DNA of 64,000 nt from Actinernus sp. WN-2022. Its lineage: Eukaryota > Cnidaria > Anthozoa > Actiniaria > Actinernidae. A program made the position numbers and the translations under genes. Shown here one piece after another: positions 52,881-63,796 of the stretch; positions within the stretch are counted from its first letter, which is position 1; each line of letters starts with the position of its first letter. Under the pieces are notes generated by a model. That model saw nothing but the letters and a program-made list of their open reading frames with translations. It had not been told where the DNA came from and made no database searches. The stretch covers positions 33,895,976 through 33,959,975 of the forward strand of contig JAOWCC010000019.1 in the NCBI GenBank assembly GCA_030867875.1. Reading direction: 5' to 3'.

Positions 52881-53193
52881 TTAACATGAGTACTCACCTC
52901 TCCTTCGTAGTCATGCCCCTCCATAGCACAAGCGACTTGCAACCGTCCAGCCAACCGTCCGGTACTACATCAACTGCTGCATAAAAACTCAGCTCTGCTC
53001 GTTATGCGCAGCATAACTGAATAATCAATATTTTATTAAAGTACAGCATTTTCTCATAGTTTGAGGCATTGTCCAAACAAATTGACAAAGTTTTAGATAC
53101 AAAAGGAGTATAGTCACAAAGAATCTGGGTGTTTCATGTGTGACTTCCGCACCGGCGACGTGATGACAAGTTATTAAACAGAATTAGTTATTA

Positions 53194-53558
53194 ACTAAGC
53201 CTGAGCACCTCCCTGGCCTGAGCAATCGAGAAAAGGGATCCAAGGGCACACGTAAGGCATGGGAACGACATATACAGCCCAGGCGCCACTGAGATTGAAC
53301 GACCGGGGAACTTACAATCGCACTGAAATTTTAATTTAATGACAATAGAGCCTACGATCGACGTCTGTCCTGTAGCATCCGGACTGAACTCCGTACCGAA
53401 AACGAAGCCCCCCGTTTGCTCCGAATATATTTTGAATAAGGCAAATTCCCAATCAAGAGAGTATAAGTAAGAGAGGAATCTTGTAGCGTGCGGTATGCAT
53501 ACATAAGTTTATTCGTTCAACATGTTGGAATTGGGAAGCTATAATCTGATGTGGGACT
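53194..53558. other. spacer between tandem copies
   Basis: Unique 365-bp sequence, less AT-rich than the units. Nothing recognised. Confidence 0.5.
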
Positions 53559-54330
53559 GGAAAATCCTATTAAGTGAATCCAAAAAGTAATGTACCTGCA
53601 TGTAGGAAAACAAATTACCAGAAATCAAAAAGTACCTAAAATAATTGATATAATTATGCCTACTTGTTTAGAACTATCAGGAATCCAAATCCAAATTGAG
53701 TATAAAAAATGTATGCATCATTGTCATTATTTACAACTACATGGCATATGAGATGCCTGCATGTACTCTTTTTGATGTTCTATCCAATCTTATTTTTGGC
53801 TATTTGAATGTTAGACAATCCAAATGAGTTTTATTTATGGTTAGCTGAGTGCATGGTAATTGACAGAATATTGCCACTTCAAACTCCTAATTATAAGGCA
53901 GCTAAAAATTAACCTTTCTAAAAATACCACAATAGTACATCTATAGATAATCAATGTTTTTAATTGTTTATGTTGACTTGGTGCATGTACATGAAATGTA
54001 CCATATTTTGTAAATAAATATGAAAGCTCAGTACCTTCACAGATTATTTTTCAACATCCATGATCAATATAACCTAACCTGCAGATTGAATGTCCACTTT
54101 CAGTGTGTCCAACATGTCCATTTCTTACTGTTCGAACTCAAACACACGGTTGTCCTGAATTTTGGGACATTCATACCTTGGCCCAGCCAATTCTGTGATT
54201 CCACATGCTGAAATGATAATAGAATTATGTAGTTCACAATAATAATGTGAAATAATACTGCTTCTTAAGAAGCCGTAGACACTGTTATCGAGTCCTATGA
54301 CGCGCGTAAGATGTTCAATTTCGTCACGAC

Positions 54331-54446
54331 TGTAGAATTGTCAGGTTTTTTAATGCACACGGGTAAACAGGGAGTGTTCTTCATACAATCCACTGTGCTA
54401 TATATATGTGACACGTTATCGACTGATTCAAAGGAATGCTGGAACG
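54331..54446 (-). repeat. 3' LTR of copy-B gypsy element
   Basis: The first 110 bp match the 5' LTR at 57,737-57,848, with TGTAGAATTGTCAGG and a CTATATATATGTGAC block. After GGAATGCT the two differ: the last 35 bp of the LTR are replaced by a sequence with a GAACGAAATTCGTTC palindrome. Confidence 0.7.
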
Positions 54447-54631
54447 AAATTCGTTCTATCAAACAAATGAAAATAGGAATCATAACCAAAAGAAATTTAG
54501 ATTACATGCTATGGTTACTAGGATATATATTTTAGTGAATAACTAATTCTTGAAGTAAAGCATAGTCTAGTGTCTGGTTCCCTAAATAGGAGACTAAAAC
54601 TAATAGGTCCAATATATAATGTCTCGTGTAA

Positions 54632-55690
54632 CTAGTACATAATAAAGTCTTTAAAACGCTTGGGAGGCTTGGCTTGCCTCCTAGGTCGGTCTGCAGGAGG
54701 TGTTACTGCAGGTGTGGTCTCAGCAGTGTTCTGCTGCTGATATTGGTGTGGCATGTGTATGTCACACTCCTCGGGTGTGTGGTCCACTGGGACTTCGACC
54801 CTTTTGAAGAATGACGAGATCCTTGTGATTACTCGCTCTCCCCTTTGTGCTGTGACCATTGACCCTTTGGTTTTCCTGACTTCATAGGGGGCAGGATCGT
54901 ACGCGCTCTTACTCTTCGCTTTTGACCGATCATTCTTTAGAAGTACGGAATCTCCCTCGGCGATTTGAGCGGGTTTAACAGATGCCTTCGTGTCTGCGTA
55001 GCGCTTCATTTTCGCCTTGGCGTACTCGTCATTGATGCGCATGTATTCGTCTTGGTGAGCCGCACAGTACTCTGGTAGGCGAGTCTTCATCTGCCGCCCG
55101 TACAACGCTGTAGCAGGTGGTGTCTTAGTCGAGGCGTGTGGCGCGGCGCGGTAATTCCTCAGAAACCGGTACAGCTCCTGTTTCCAACTCTTCCCTTCTA
55201 TCAGTGCTGCTTTCACTGCTTTCTTTATGGTTCTCATGAACCTCTCTGCCTCCCCATTTACTCGAGGCCAGTACGGGGTAACTTTCCTATGTACGAACCC
55301 TAAGTAATTCGCAAACGCGCGAAAATCGTTACCGTTGAATGGCGGGCCATTGTCGCTTCTTAGCTTTTCTGGTACTCCAAACTCTGAGAAGATTTTATCA
55401 AGACAAGCGATTACTGTCCTGCCTGAAGTGGACTTGATTATTTCCACTACAGGAAAACGTGAGTAGTCGTCAATTAATACGAGTAAGTAATCACCTGTCG
55501 CGAGTTCGGCAAAGTCAATACTTAGCTCTTTCCAAGCGCCGCTTGGCAACTCTGACATTTGCAGTGGCTCTGTCTGATTGACTGGTACTGTCGCTTGACA
55601 CGCAAGGCAGCATTTAACGCAGTCTTCCACCAGTCTGTCAATACCTGGGAACCACTTTCTCGCGTATAAGTGCCTTTGTCTTTGTCATCC
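54632..55690 (-). pseudogene. gypsy integrase
   Basis: The 332-codon frame holds CVKCCLACQAT (second half of the zinc region), core LSIDFAELATGDYLLVLIDD with the first Asp, RSDNGPPFNGNDF with the second Asp and PYWPRVNGEAERFMRTIKKA with the Glu. It also has a C-terminal KSAYDPAPYEVRK module and a basic RRQAKPPKRF end. The histidine part of the zinc region lies in a different frame at 55,638-55,700 (GHLGMTKTKALIREKV). All three catalytic residues are present, and this frame itself is uninterrupted. Confidence 0.85.
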
Positions 55691-55699
55691 CCAAGTGAC

Positions 55700-57092
55700 C
55701 TTCATGTGCTATACCGACCACGTGATGCCTCAACGTATCTGGGATGACTATCTGTTGAACTCGTAGTATTATGTCATCGGTCACGCACAGCTCATCAGAC
55801 AGCTTGCGAAACTGTTCAAACTCCGGCTTAGACACGTTTCCACTCGCAGTGAGTATCGCGCCATCGGTCGGTTTGCACAGCTTCGATGACAGCTTGAAGC
55901 GTCGGGTCAAGCTTCGCCGCGTTTCTGATTTCTTCAAGTGTCATTGTCTTAGGAGTCGATGTGTTGGCAACATAATTCACATACTCCTCGGCAATCTTCT
56001 CCTCACGACTATTCGGTTTAGCATAATCAAGTGGATGGCGTGACAAGTAATCTGCTGGATTGTCGTTACCAGGGCGATAGATAATGGTGACGTCATACGG
56101 CTGTAATCGTAGTGACCATCGTTCCAAGCGAGCTGGTGGTTTAGACGCCGGATTACCGTAAATCGTAACCAGAGGCTTTGTGGTCAGTGAGTACCGAGAA
56201 CGGTTTGCCGTACACGTAAAGATGGAAGTGCTCACAGGTCCATACGATGGCGAGGGCCTCTCTCTCCGTCTGAGAGTAACGCTGCTCTACGTCTGTCAAA
56301 GCCCTGCTAGCATATGCGATGAAGTGACGTTCCTTTCCGTCCAACGACGTCTGTGACAAAACGGCTGCAAGTCCGACTGGGCTCGCATCCGTCAATATCT
56401 CGGTTTTCCCATCGGGGTCAAAATATGACATCTCCGTTGCATTCGTCATGGCGTCACGCAACTTCTCCAGCGACATTTGGTGCTCTGCAGACCAAGTGAA
56501 CGGGACTCCACTCTTAATAAGATCTCGGAGTGGTTTACTAATCGTCTCATACTTCTGAATAAATCTGGCGCTGTAATTGGTCATACCAAGCAGGCTTCGA
56601 ACCTCGGACGCATCTTTTGGCGTGTCCATCTCGTGCACTGCGCGCACTTTCATTGGGTCTGGAGATATTCCACCCTCGGAGAACACGAAACCGTGAAATT
56701 CTAGTCGGCTCTTTTTGAACTCGCACTTATGTCGGTTCAAAGTTAGGCCACGGTCACGCAACCTTTGAAAAACTGCACGTAGGTTTGTATCATGCTCCGT
56801 CTCGTTGGCTCCATAAACAAGAATATCATTACTGAAATTCATGACACCGGAAATTCCATTCAGCGTTTCTCGTATCGCATTCTGAAAAATTTCGGCTGCA
56901 CTATTAATGCCAAAATTCAGTCTCTTGAATCTCCGAAGTCCAAGATGCGTAGAGAACGTAGTAATGTAGCGAGAATCCGGGTGCAACTCCAACTGGTTAT
57001 ATCCTTGGTTCAAATCCATTTTCGAGAAAGCTTTGGCGCCATTCAGATGGCTGATAATCTCGTTGACAGTTGGCGTGATATGCCTTTCTCTT
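55700..57092 (-). pseudogene. gypsy reverse transcriptase and RNase H
   Basis: A frame from about 57,090 to 56,155 encodes the RT palm: HITPTVNEIISHLNGAKAFS, KMDLNQGYNQLELHP, FKRLNFGINSAAEIFQ, and a catalytic box that reads NFSNDILVYG instead of Y-x-DD. The first catalytic Asp of the pair is therefore Asn. It continues with LLGMTNYSARFI, EILTDASPVGLAAVLS and ERHFIAYASRAL (RNase H). After a frameshift near 56,165 it goes on with YGNPASKPPARLERW and RPGNDNPADYLSRHP, then the linker to the integrase. RT activity is lost. Confidence 0.85.
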
Positions 57093-57093
57093 T

Positions 57094-57685
57094 TTATTGC
57101 CTGATTTGGTTGTCGCGAGGTTTTTGTTTCCAATTCCGACCTTGCGTTCTCTGCTGTGACGGCTTGTCCGGTGTGGAATCCTTGCTTCTGCAGCACTTTT
57201 CGAAATTATTGTATTTCTTGCATGATTTGCACTGTTTGCCAAAAGCAGCACAATTATCTCGACCCTTCGCATGTCGACGTCCGCAATAACCACAGTCGTC
57301 GGTTTGGCGTGACTTCTCATTTTGTTGTTTGCGTGTGTTTGTTGGCGTGCGCTGACTCACTCGACTCTATTCCCTTTGCCTGGAGATCTGCCAACTCCAT
57401 GGCTTTCGCCGTGTTGAGTAATTTCTCCAAGTCCATCTCGGGATCTGCTAAGGCTTTTCTTCGTAGTCGAGACGATGTGCAGTTCTGCACTATCTGTGTT
57501 TTGATTTCCCGTGCGCGATCATGAAATTCGCATGATTTCGCTAGCTGACCAGCCTTGTGTGAAATGCAGCCACACTCTCGCCAGCTTGTTGCTTTGCCTG
57601 ACGAAACCTGTACACTTCATATTCTAGATTTTTCCTTGGCGAGAAATTGGATATCAAATGCAGGAAACACTGGAAGAGCCGCCAT
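57094..57685 (-). pseudogene. gypsy gag remnant with zinc knuckle
   Basis: From an ATG at 57,685: MAALPVFPAFDIQFLAKEKS, then in other frames YEVYRFRQAKQQAGES, VAAFHTRL, REIKTQIVQNCTSSRLRRKA and LEKLLNTAKAMELADLQAKG, followed by a CCHC-like knuckle CGYCGRRHAKGRDNC and CKSCKKYNNFEKCC. The capsid region is internally deleted and frameshifted, and the knuckle runs directly into RT sequence. Confidence 0.75.
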
Positions 57686-57721
57686 GCTGACTGTTCTTCC
57701 TTGCGTTTTTGAGTAAAAAAA

Positions 57722-57734
57722 ATCCTCGTCGCCA
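57722..57734 (-). promoter_or_regulatory. primer binding site
   Basis: TGGCGACGAGGAT on the minus strand, two bases inside the LTR, identical to the site at 25,452-25,464. It is complementary to a tRNA 3' end ending in CCA. Confidence 0.7.
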
Positions 57735-57736
57735 GA

Positions 57737-57881
57737 TGTAGAATTGTCAGGTTTTTAATGCACACGGGTAAACAGGGAGTGTCCTTCATACAATCCACTG
57801 TGCTATATATATGTGACACGTTATCAACTGATTCAAAGGAATGCTAACGTAATACAGGATGTTACGTCACAGGATACTACA
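57737..57881 (-). repeat. 5' LTR of copy-B gypsy element
   Basis: The 145-bp LTR has ends TGTAG/CTACA and a TATATATA-rich stretch, directly preceding (in element orientation) the primer binding site. The inner 110 bp match the 3' LTR with a few differences. Confidence 0.75.
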
Positions 57882-58024
57882 TCGACGATTTGGAGTTTGA
57901 GGGAGCTAGAGCGGTGAGTAATATTGCTATTTTACCATGAATTTCCTAAGGTTTAACAAACTTGATTAGCAACAGCTTTCGCAGTATGTGTTACCGGTCA
58001 AATGAAAGGTTTTCAAAGGTACTT

Positions 58025-58228
58025 TCAAGGTCTAGGTCGATGTACTTCCCACCAATTGAATACCAAAGTGATAAGTCTCAGCACCCGGGTTTTGGGAAAA
58101 AATTGATTTTCAACTCCTTGTTCGTATGAAGGAAACTCATGACGAAGCCGTTGTTTCACCTCTAAAATGGAATTGAAGGCTAGATTTACAACACAAATTA
58201 CAGACAGGCAATCGAAATTACTTGACAT
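58025..58228 (-). pseudogene. copy-B small divergent frame
   Basis: Corresponds to 47,149-47,346. It starts MSSNFDCLSVICVVNL and is the same up to EQGVEN, then a one-base change in a homopolymer (AAAAAAT versus AAAAAGTTAG) shifts the frame. Confidence 0.3.
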
Positions 58229-58322
58229 TATACAGAATTATACATGATTTTTATATTAGCCCGACTGATTTTGGAGAAAACATTCATTTTCGCGCGATCG
58301 AGGAGGGAAAAATGTACTCCTG

Positions 58323-59021
58323 GTGAATTCTATTTCCTTGCTTGGCGTCCTTCCCAGAAAGGGTCGCTGTAGAAAAGGAGAACAACTGTATGGCAGAACA
58401 CCATACCGACCTCAGAAGTTCACACTTCACTCTGCAATTGGCCCTCGTGGATACTGCAAAGTATGGCTTTCTGAGAACAACGCCAATGACAGTGAGGTCA
58501 AACATTTTGTGCTCGATAACATCGAATCGCCAGTGCATGCAACAAATCTTGGAGGTCCTCCACTGCCAGTGACTATTCCACCCCATAGCTATTTTATTTG
58601 GGATCGTCTTGGTAGAGCTGGGAGATATATGAACCCATCCAAGCAACATTAGAACCTGGAAATCCACGAGCGCTTTCGCCAAGCTGAAGTGCAGGTAGTC
58701 ATGCTACCTCCAAAGGGCCATGAGGCTAACCCGACAGAGCTATTCCAAGCTATAATCCAGGCGAATGTGAAGTCCTGGAGAGCTCCCAATCAGTCATTTA
58801 ACGAATGTGGGCCAAGGAACTTTAAAGAAGCACAGCAAGCCGTATCTGATGCTCTTGGAAGGCTGAGGTTTAACACTAATGCCTTCCATGGTTGGTACGA
58901 GGCACAAGCCACCGGCCGCCATCTTCTGTGTCGCTGGGCCAACGATCGCATGACGAAAATAGTCCTCAGATGGCGTGAAAATGAGGAATCACAAGTTTTC
59001 CTTTGGCCACAGAAACTATGA
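58323..59021 (+). pseudogene. DDE endonuclease-like frame, copy B, with stop
   Basis: This is the same frame as 47,441-48,106. After MNPSKQH the codon TAC of copy A is TAG (58,650-58,652), so the frame is split. Downstream the LPPKGHEANPTELF motif and the FHGWYEAQATG segment (missing from copy A) remain. Position 31 also differs (TPYRP versus TPNRP). It is probably inactive unless the stop is read through or edited. Confidence 0.5.
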
Positions 59022-59029
59022 GTAGCTTA

Positions 59030-60280
59030 ACTTTTACTTACTGAGATTTATTTTCCAGATTCAAACCATGCATAGCTAAACAAGTGACATGATTTCCCTG
59101 TTTCGCAACGAACGTCAATTCGAATTGAGGCCATGTTGATTTTCGTAGAAATCACGTGATTTTAGGTTTTACGTCATTCGAGTTTCCATATTTAGAAAGG
59201 CTGTAAAACAAAAACCGTAACATTGTTTTCGACAATAATAAAATTCCATGTATGGAATTTAATAAGGTTTTTAATAAAAAATAAATGCCGAAAATAAGTT
59301 TGTAGTTTTTGTGTAAAATCGTAACATGTCATGCATCAATTGTTCTGTCCAGACTACTATAGAGTGCATAGTTGCATGCTCTCAGCACAATAATATTATG
59401 CTTGCTCAGTACATGTATATTATGAACAAGTATTCGCACGAACTGCTCATGTTATATGTGATTTATTGGCACTGACTCATATTTTGAAAGTTCTCAAATT
59501 GCACTTGTTCAAGCAATTACCAAAACGTCCAAAATATCACTCAGTGCCCATACATCCTGTATATATCACTTGTGTCCTTGTTCCTGCAATATATTTCCTC
59601 TTATAAGTCGTATCTTTATTTATTTAGGTTATATTATACACTCAGGGATTTTGCTGGAATTTTAGACTATGTCAAAAATTATACCAGTTAGTGTTTACAG
59701 TAATTCAGCACTTTTCACAAAAACCTTGACCAGAATGAAACAGAAAGCTGAATCTAGGTACTGAATCCCTGTAGACTGTCCTTTTTTTATTCCATGACTA
59801 ACCTATTATATATAATTATGGTAAATGATAAGAACACACTAATGTATCAAGCATAGCATTGGACATTTTTAATCTGGATCCTGAGACCCATAGAATTGGG
59901 GGGGGGGGGGGGGGGGGGGTTTGGGATCCCAAACAAATAATTTATAGCTGCCCATGTCGAATCCAAGATGGGGGTATGCCGCCTAGTCGCTAAACCAGCA
60001 AAACCTTTGGTACATGTACATGTATGCACATGCAATCATAGGAAAGGAAATAATATATTGCATCCCTGGGATGCATTTTTAGAAATATTTTTTCAATAAA
60101 AATGCATGACTTCTGTATTATTGCTGTCGCTGTTTATACAGATTAATTATTACATTAACTAGTAATACATTAAATGCCTCATGACCAAGTAACATATAGT
60201 AATAATAAGGTCTCTATATTGTAATTTAATTAGACCCTCAACAATTTCTCTTGTTTTTCATTAATTACTTTCAGAGCGAT
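59030..60280. other. intergenic stretch of tandem unit B
   Basis: No gene recognised. A run of about 22 G lies near 59,897-59,920. Confidence 0.4.
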
Positions 60281-60287
60281 AACTTAC

Positions 60288-60320
60288 AGGGAGGTCCCAC
60301 AAAGAGTTTGATCTCCTCCA
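60288..60320 (-). CDS. 33-nt candidate exon, copy B
   Basis: Same as 49,369-49,401: acceptor CTCCTGTGCAG, donor GTAAGT, frame EEIKLFVGPP with a synonymous Leu codon difference (CTC versus CTA). Confidence 0.35.
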
Positions 60321-60796
60321 CTGCACAGGAGAGGGTGTGTTTTGGAACTTACTCCTTGACCACGGGCCAGGATACTCAATGTCAACGACTTTCCCACATT
60401 TTGTTCATGTGACAAAATCAAGCCAATGCTGCTCTCACCTTTTTGTATTGGAATCGCCACCAAAGATTAAGAAAGAAAAACATATATATGTATATATACA
60501 CACACACTCTTGTTTTCAATAACATTGCACTGCAAGACAGAACAAGTAACTAATTTCCATAACAAAGGCTACAATTATAATTGCATTGGTGCCCAAAAAT
60601 TACACCAGTGCAAAATATTCCACTGGGAGTTAAAATATTATTGTACTGCAACATAGACATATTACATGTAACATGTACTGTGCCATTTCATTTTGCCAGT
60701 ACCCTCTAAATTTTTGCTAGACAAAAAATCCTACTAGCAGCCATTACCCAACTTAATTAGCTAAATGATCAATCTCTCATAAACAGCACACATTAT

Positions 60797-61141
60797 TTGT
60801 TGACCATTAAACTCATAATAAAAAAAGGGAACTCATTCTCGCTTGTCATTGTGGCCCCTAAATTTCGTAGTAAGACAAATGAAATAGCCAACTTAAAAGG
60901 AATACAATTTTCACCAAAGATTCAAGACAGGAGCAAAAAAAATATTTTTTATATTGAAAATAATAAAATATTGAGATCCATTTCACTTAATATAATACTG
61001 CTCACAATTATATATGATAGTACATGTATCAATCATGTACATGACTTACAAAATGAAGTTAATCAAAATTGTGCATTATATACAGACAAATCATGTATTT
61101 TTGGGTGGCATTTTCCTGCCTTTATCAGTTTGATGATATAG
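60797..61141 (+). CDS. conserved AT-rich frame, copy B
   Basis: Corresponds to 49,927-50,229 and is extended upstream to an ATG (MLTIKLIIKKGNSFSLVI). It keeps the frame through a 12-base deletion relative to copy A. No domain. Confidence 0.25.
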   Translation: MLTIKLIIKKGNSFSLVIVAPKFRSKTNEIANLKGIQFSPKIQDRSKKNIFYIENNKILRSISLNIILLTIIYDSTCINHVHDLQNEVNQNCALYTDKSCIFGWHFPAFISLMI

Positions 61142-61960
61142 AGGTTATTCACCAAGATTGAGGATATATTGGCCAAGTTCATTTTTGTGTGTTTATGGAC
61201 CGAGATGAAGTTGAGGGGAATATAACTTAAAATGCAAGAATATATATTAAATCATTGTTAAAATCAAGGGGAATATATATTAAAGCATCAAGTGTGATGT
61301 GAAAATACGAGATATATTCCCCTAAAGCTAAAAGAACAAAGAAAACCAAGCCATGTGAAAAAAAAGTGTATATATGGTCAACAATTCTTATCATTAATAT
61401 TGATTCTCTATCAAGTGAATTAGTTGAATAGTACATTTCTTGATTTGATCATTACCCTAAGACATGCTTTATTCATGTAGCTTATAAGCAAATGATTGTT
61501 ATGTTGCTTAAAGTTCTGTTTTTGTTTCATGCATGTAATTCCAGTTGAGGTTAGAATTATCTTTAAACCACTTTTAAGGCACCGTATGGTCTGTCACCTA
61601 TATATATTAATGATCTAATTAAGACTAAGAGTAAGTCTAGATATTGTCTTAATTCTAATACTGAATTGTTACTAAGCCACTAAGTCATTTATCTCTACCA
61701 ACATGATTTTGTATAATAAAATAATGATTCCCTATTTTACCTCACCAGCTTGAATATTCATATATATATTATAAATATAATGCATATGTTATAAATATAA
61801 ACCTATATATAGCTTATGGATGCAACACTCAAATCAAGAAATATTTAATTATTGACTTGATTTAGATGACTTGATCTAGATGACTTGATCTAGAATGGAT
61901 ATTAATGATAACAATGTTTGATCATATATTCACTTTAATATAACTGTCTTATTTTAATAC

Positions 61961-62097
61961 CTTCTGCACACTTCGTTGAGTGTGTCACATTGTAACAAAC
62001 ATGGTTCCAGTTGGGTCCCCAAGCTGTATGCCCCCTGTTCGGTGACAAAGAATTCATGTTCATCTGGGGCTAAAACCTTGTTATCCTTGATATGAAG
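61961..62097 (-). CDS. 137-nt exon of unknown gene, copy B
   Basis: Acceptor AACGTTTAG, donor GTATTAAAAT. It encodes LHIKDNKVLAPDEHEFFVTE, then QGAYSLGTQLEPCLLQCDTL and NEVCRR. Phase 0 at the start fits the end of the 62,455-62,650 exon. Open in this copy; function unknown. Confidence 0.5.
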
Positions 62098-62454
62098 CTA
62101 AACGTTTAAATAATTAATGTTAATTTGGTAACATTTGAGCAAATTTAAAGCAAATTTGAAAGCGTTTAGAATTCTTACACTGGTGAGAAAGGCAGAACTC
62201 AGCTTGAGCTACGTAAAATTGGCATCAGTACGATTTACACAGACATTATAGGCAAACCACTGCTATAATGAAGTGAAAACTATAAAAAACGTGTTTTTAT
62301 ATTGTTTGTGAGTGAAAACAAGAATACATTTTACATACTTTAGTCGTTACCCTCCCACTTTTTAAGACTGCTCAATTCAGATTCAAACATTAGCTATCTA
62401 ACGAAACCTGTTTAGCATTTACAGTAGTGCAGGCAAATCATGTGTGTTACTTAC

Positions 62455-62650
62455 ATTTCTTGAGATGCACCAGTACTTGGTCCCCTGGTGCCCAAGATGC
62501 GAAGCCCTGAAATATCTTCGCTTTTCCTCTAGTTGTTGATAATCACCCTTCAGAACTCTGTAGAACTCTCTAAGGCGACTGCCAACAACCGCTCCACCAC
62601 CATATTTCCTCCGCAACAGCTCCAAAATGCGAGCTTTCGAGTCAAACGCA
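62455..62650 (-). CDS. 196-nt exon of unknown gene, copy B
   Basis: Acceptor GTTGTAG, donor GTAAGTAAC. The frame is AFDSKARILELLRRKYGGGA, then REFYRVLKGDYQQLEEKRRY, HLGHQGTKYWCISRN. Copy A has a stop at the first Gln of QQ. The helical, charged middle could be coiled-coil. The junction to the upstream exon (62,843-63,052) is out of phase, so an additional exon or a different border must exist if both belong to one gene. Confidence 0.5.
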
Positions 62651-62842
62651 CTACAACAATTCTGAAATGGACAGATTAATTAAGAAACATTTCAGCTTAC
62701 AAAAGTTCAATGCTAGAATGCCGGTTTTCATTGCGTGCAGCTGCGTGTCATGACAGGCCACGTGGCAATTTCGCGCCACCAAGAAATCACTTCTTTAATA
62801 AGTATCAGGACAAAAAAACAAAAATATACACATGATTCTGAC

Positions 62843-63052
62843 CTTGATTCTAGCTTTTGACCATTGTGACGCAGTACATGGCGGCCACAGGAAGCCACCC
62901 AATAGCCTTGGTCGTCGTCTCTCTGCCTGGCGGCTGTTCTGCTCCAGCTCGCCCAAGAGCTTTTGAGTAAAGTCCCCGAATTCGGAGACTTCACCCCCGT
63001 TTTCCATGAACCTTTTTCCTTCCCTTAGAATAAAGTGGGTTCTACCCTCACC
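62843..63052 (-). CDS. 210-nt exon of unknown gene, copy B
   Basis: Acceptor GTTACAG, donor GTCAGAATC. The open frame GEGRTHFILREGKRFMENGG continues EVSEFGDFTQKLLGELEQNS, RLLGGFLWPPCTASQW and SKARIK. Copy A has a one-base loss. A charged helical part is followed by a Trp/Pro-rich part; no family recognised. Confidence 0.45.
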
Positions 63053-63107
63053 CTGTAACAAAAAAAAAACTAATTACCTGGTGGATAACGCCATCCACTC
63101 GGCGCTT

Positions 63108-63158
63108 GATAAATCCCTATCCAGTGACTAGCCTATCTACTGGATAGAGATTTATCCG
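63108..63158. mobile_element. small palindromic element, copy B
   Basis: Same ATAAATCCCTATCCAGT/ACTGGATAGAGATTTAT hairpin as 52,651-52,701. Confidence 0.45.
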
Positions 63159-63306
63159 GAAACTGAGGCTATCCAATGTAGCCTTTGAAAAACCGAGCTG
63201 GAAAAACCAGCCGACATGATTGTAAATTATAGAGCAATTAAAGAATGCAGGGCCATTCCATATATTTTTCTCATTGGCTCGGTAGTCGATGATCTTAATC
63301 CATACA

Positions 63307-63360
63307 CCGGTGGCTCGGTGGTATAATGTTCTTTAAAGGTTTGAGTTCCATTCTCGCAGT
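63307..63360 (+). other. tRNA-like pol III box A, copy B
   Basis: TGGCTCGGTGGTATAATG and GAGTTCCATTCTCGC resemble box A and box B; the copy-A equivalent is at 52,826-52,880. No cloverleaf. Confidence 0.3.
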
Positions 63361-63674
63361 ATTAACATGAGTACTCACCTCTCCTTCGTAGTCATGCCCC
63401 TCCATAGCACAAGCGACTTGCAACCGTCCAGCCAACCGTCCGGTACTACATCAACTGCTGCATAAAAACTCAGCTCTGCTCGTTATGCGCCGCATAACTG
63501 AATAATCAATATTTTATTAAAGTACAGCATTTTCTCATAGTTGAGGCATTGTCCAAACAAATTGACAAAGTCTTAGATACAAAAGGAGTATAGTCACAAA
63601 GAATCTGGGTGTTTCATGTGTGACTTCCGCACCGGCGACGTGATGACAAGTTGTTGAACAGAATGAGTTATTAA

Positions 63675-63796
63675 GGGACGGGCCATTAGAAAAGTTATGG
63701 GGGGGGGGGGGGGGAATTCCCAAAAAAAAATCCATGCAAGGGAAAATTATCAAATAAAAATCCATGCACAGCCAGCAACACAGAAAAAATATTCCT
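63675..63796. other. junction sequence between copies B and C
   Basis: GGGACGGGCCATTAGAAAAG followed by a run of about 16 G and an A-rich AAAAATCCATGC repeat. It looks like a small element inserted at the copy junction; no coding. Confidence 0.4.

Larger units (their letters stand above)
46411..53193. repeat. tandem unit, copy A (about 6.8 kb)
   Basis: This segment starts AAATCCTATTAAGTGAATCC and ends GTTATTAA. It is collinear and nearly identical with copy B (53,559-63,674) apart from indels: a gypsy element and about 180 bp (near 53,933-54,113) only in B, and about 430 bp only in A (51,541-51,970). It holds the DDE-like frame, a divergent small frame and exons of a minus-strand gene. Confidence 0.85.
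54331..57881 (-). mobile_element. Ty3/gypsy element inserted in copy B
   Basis: The 3,551-bp element begins TGTAGAATTG and ends GGATACTACA, with TGTAG/CTACA ends. Target duplications ACGAC (54,326-54,330) and TCGAC (57,882-57,886) flank it; the uninterrupted site CACGACGATTTGG is seen in copy A at about 47,000. The gag zinc knuckle is joined directly to the RT palm, so protease and the RT fingers were deleted. The element therefore inserted after the tandem duplication, or copy A never had it. Confidence 0.85.
53559..63674. repeat. tandem unit, copy B (10.1 kb incl. gypsy)
   Basis: Collinear with copy A from AAATCCTATTAAGTGAATCC to GTTATTAA. Without the gypsy element at 54,331-57,881 it is about 6.6 kb. 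It contains the DDE-like frame with a stop, and the better preserved exons of the minus-strand gene. Confidence 0.85.

Noticed and set aside
54311..54535. 74-codon plus-strand frame across the gypsy LTR
   Set aside because: It lies in the 3' LTR and adjacent untranslated sequence of the element and is antisense to it.
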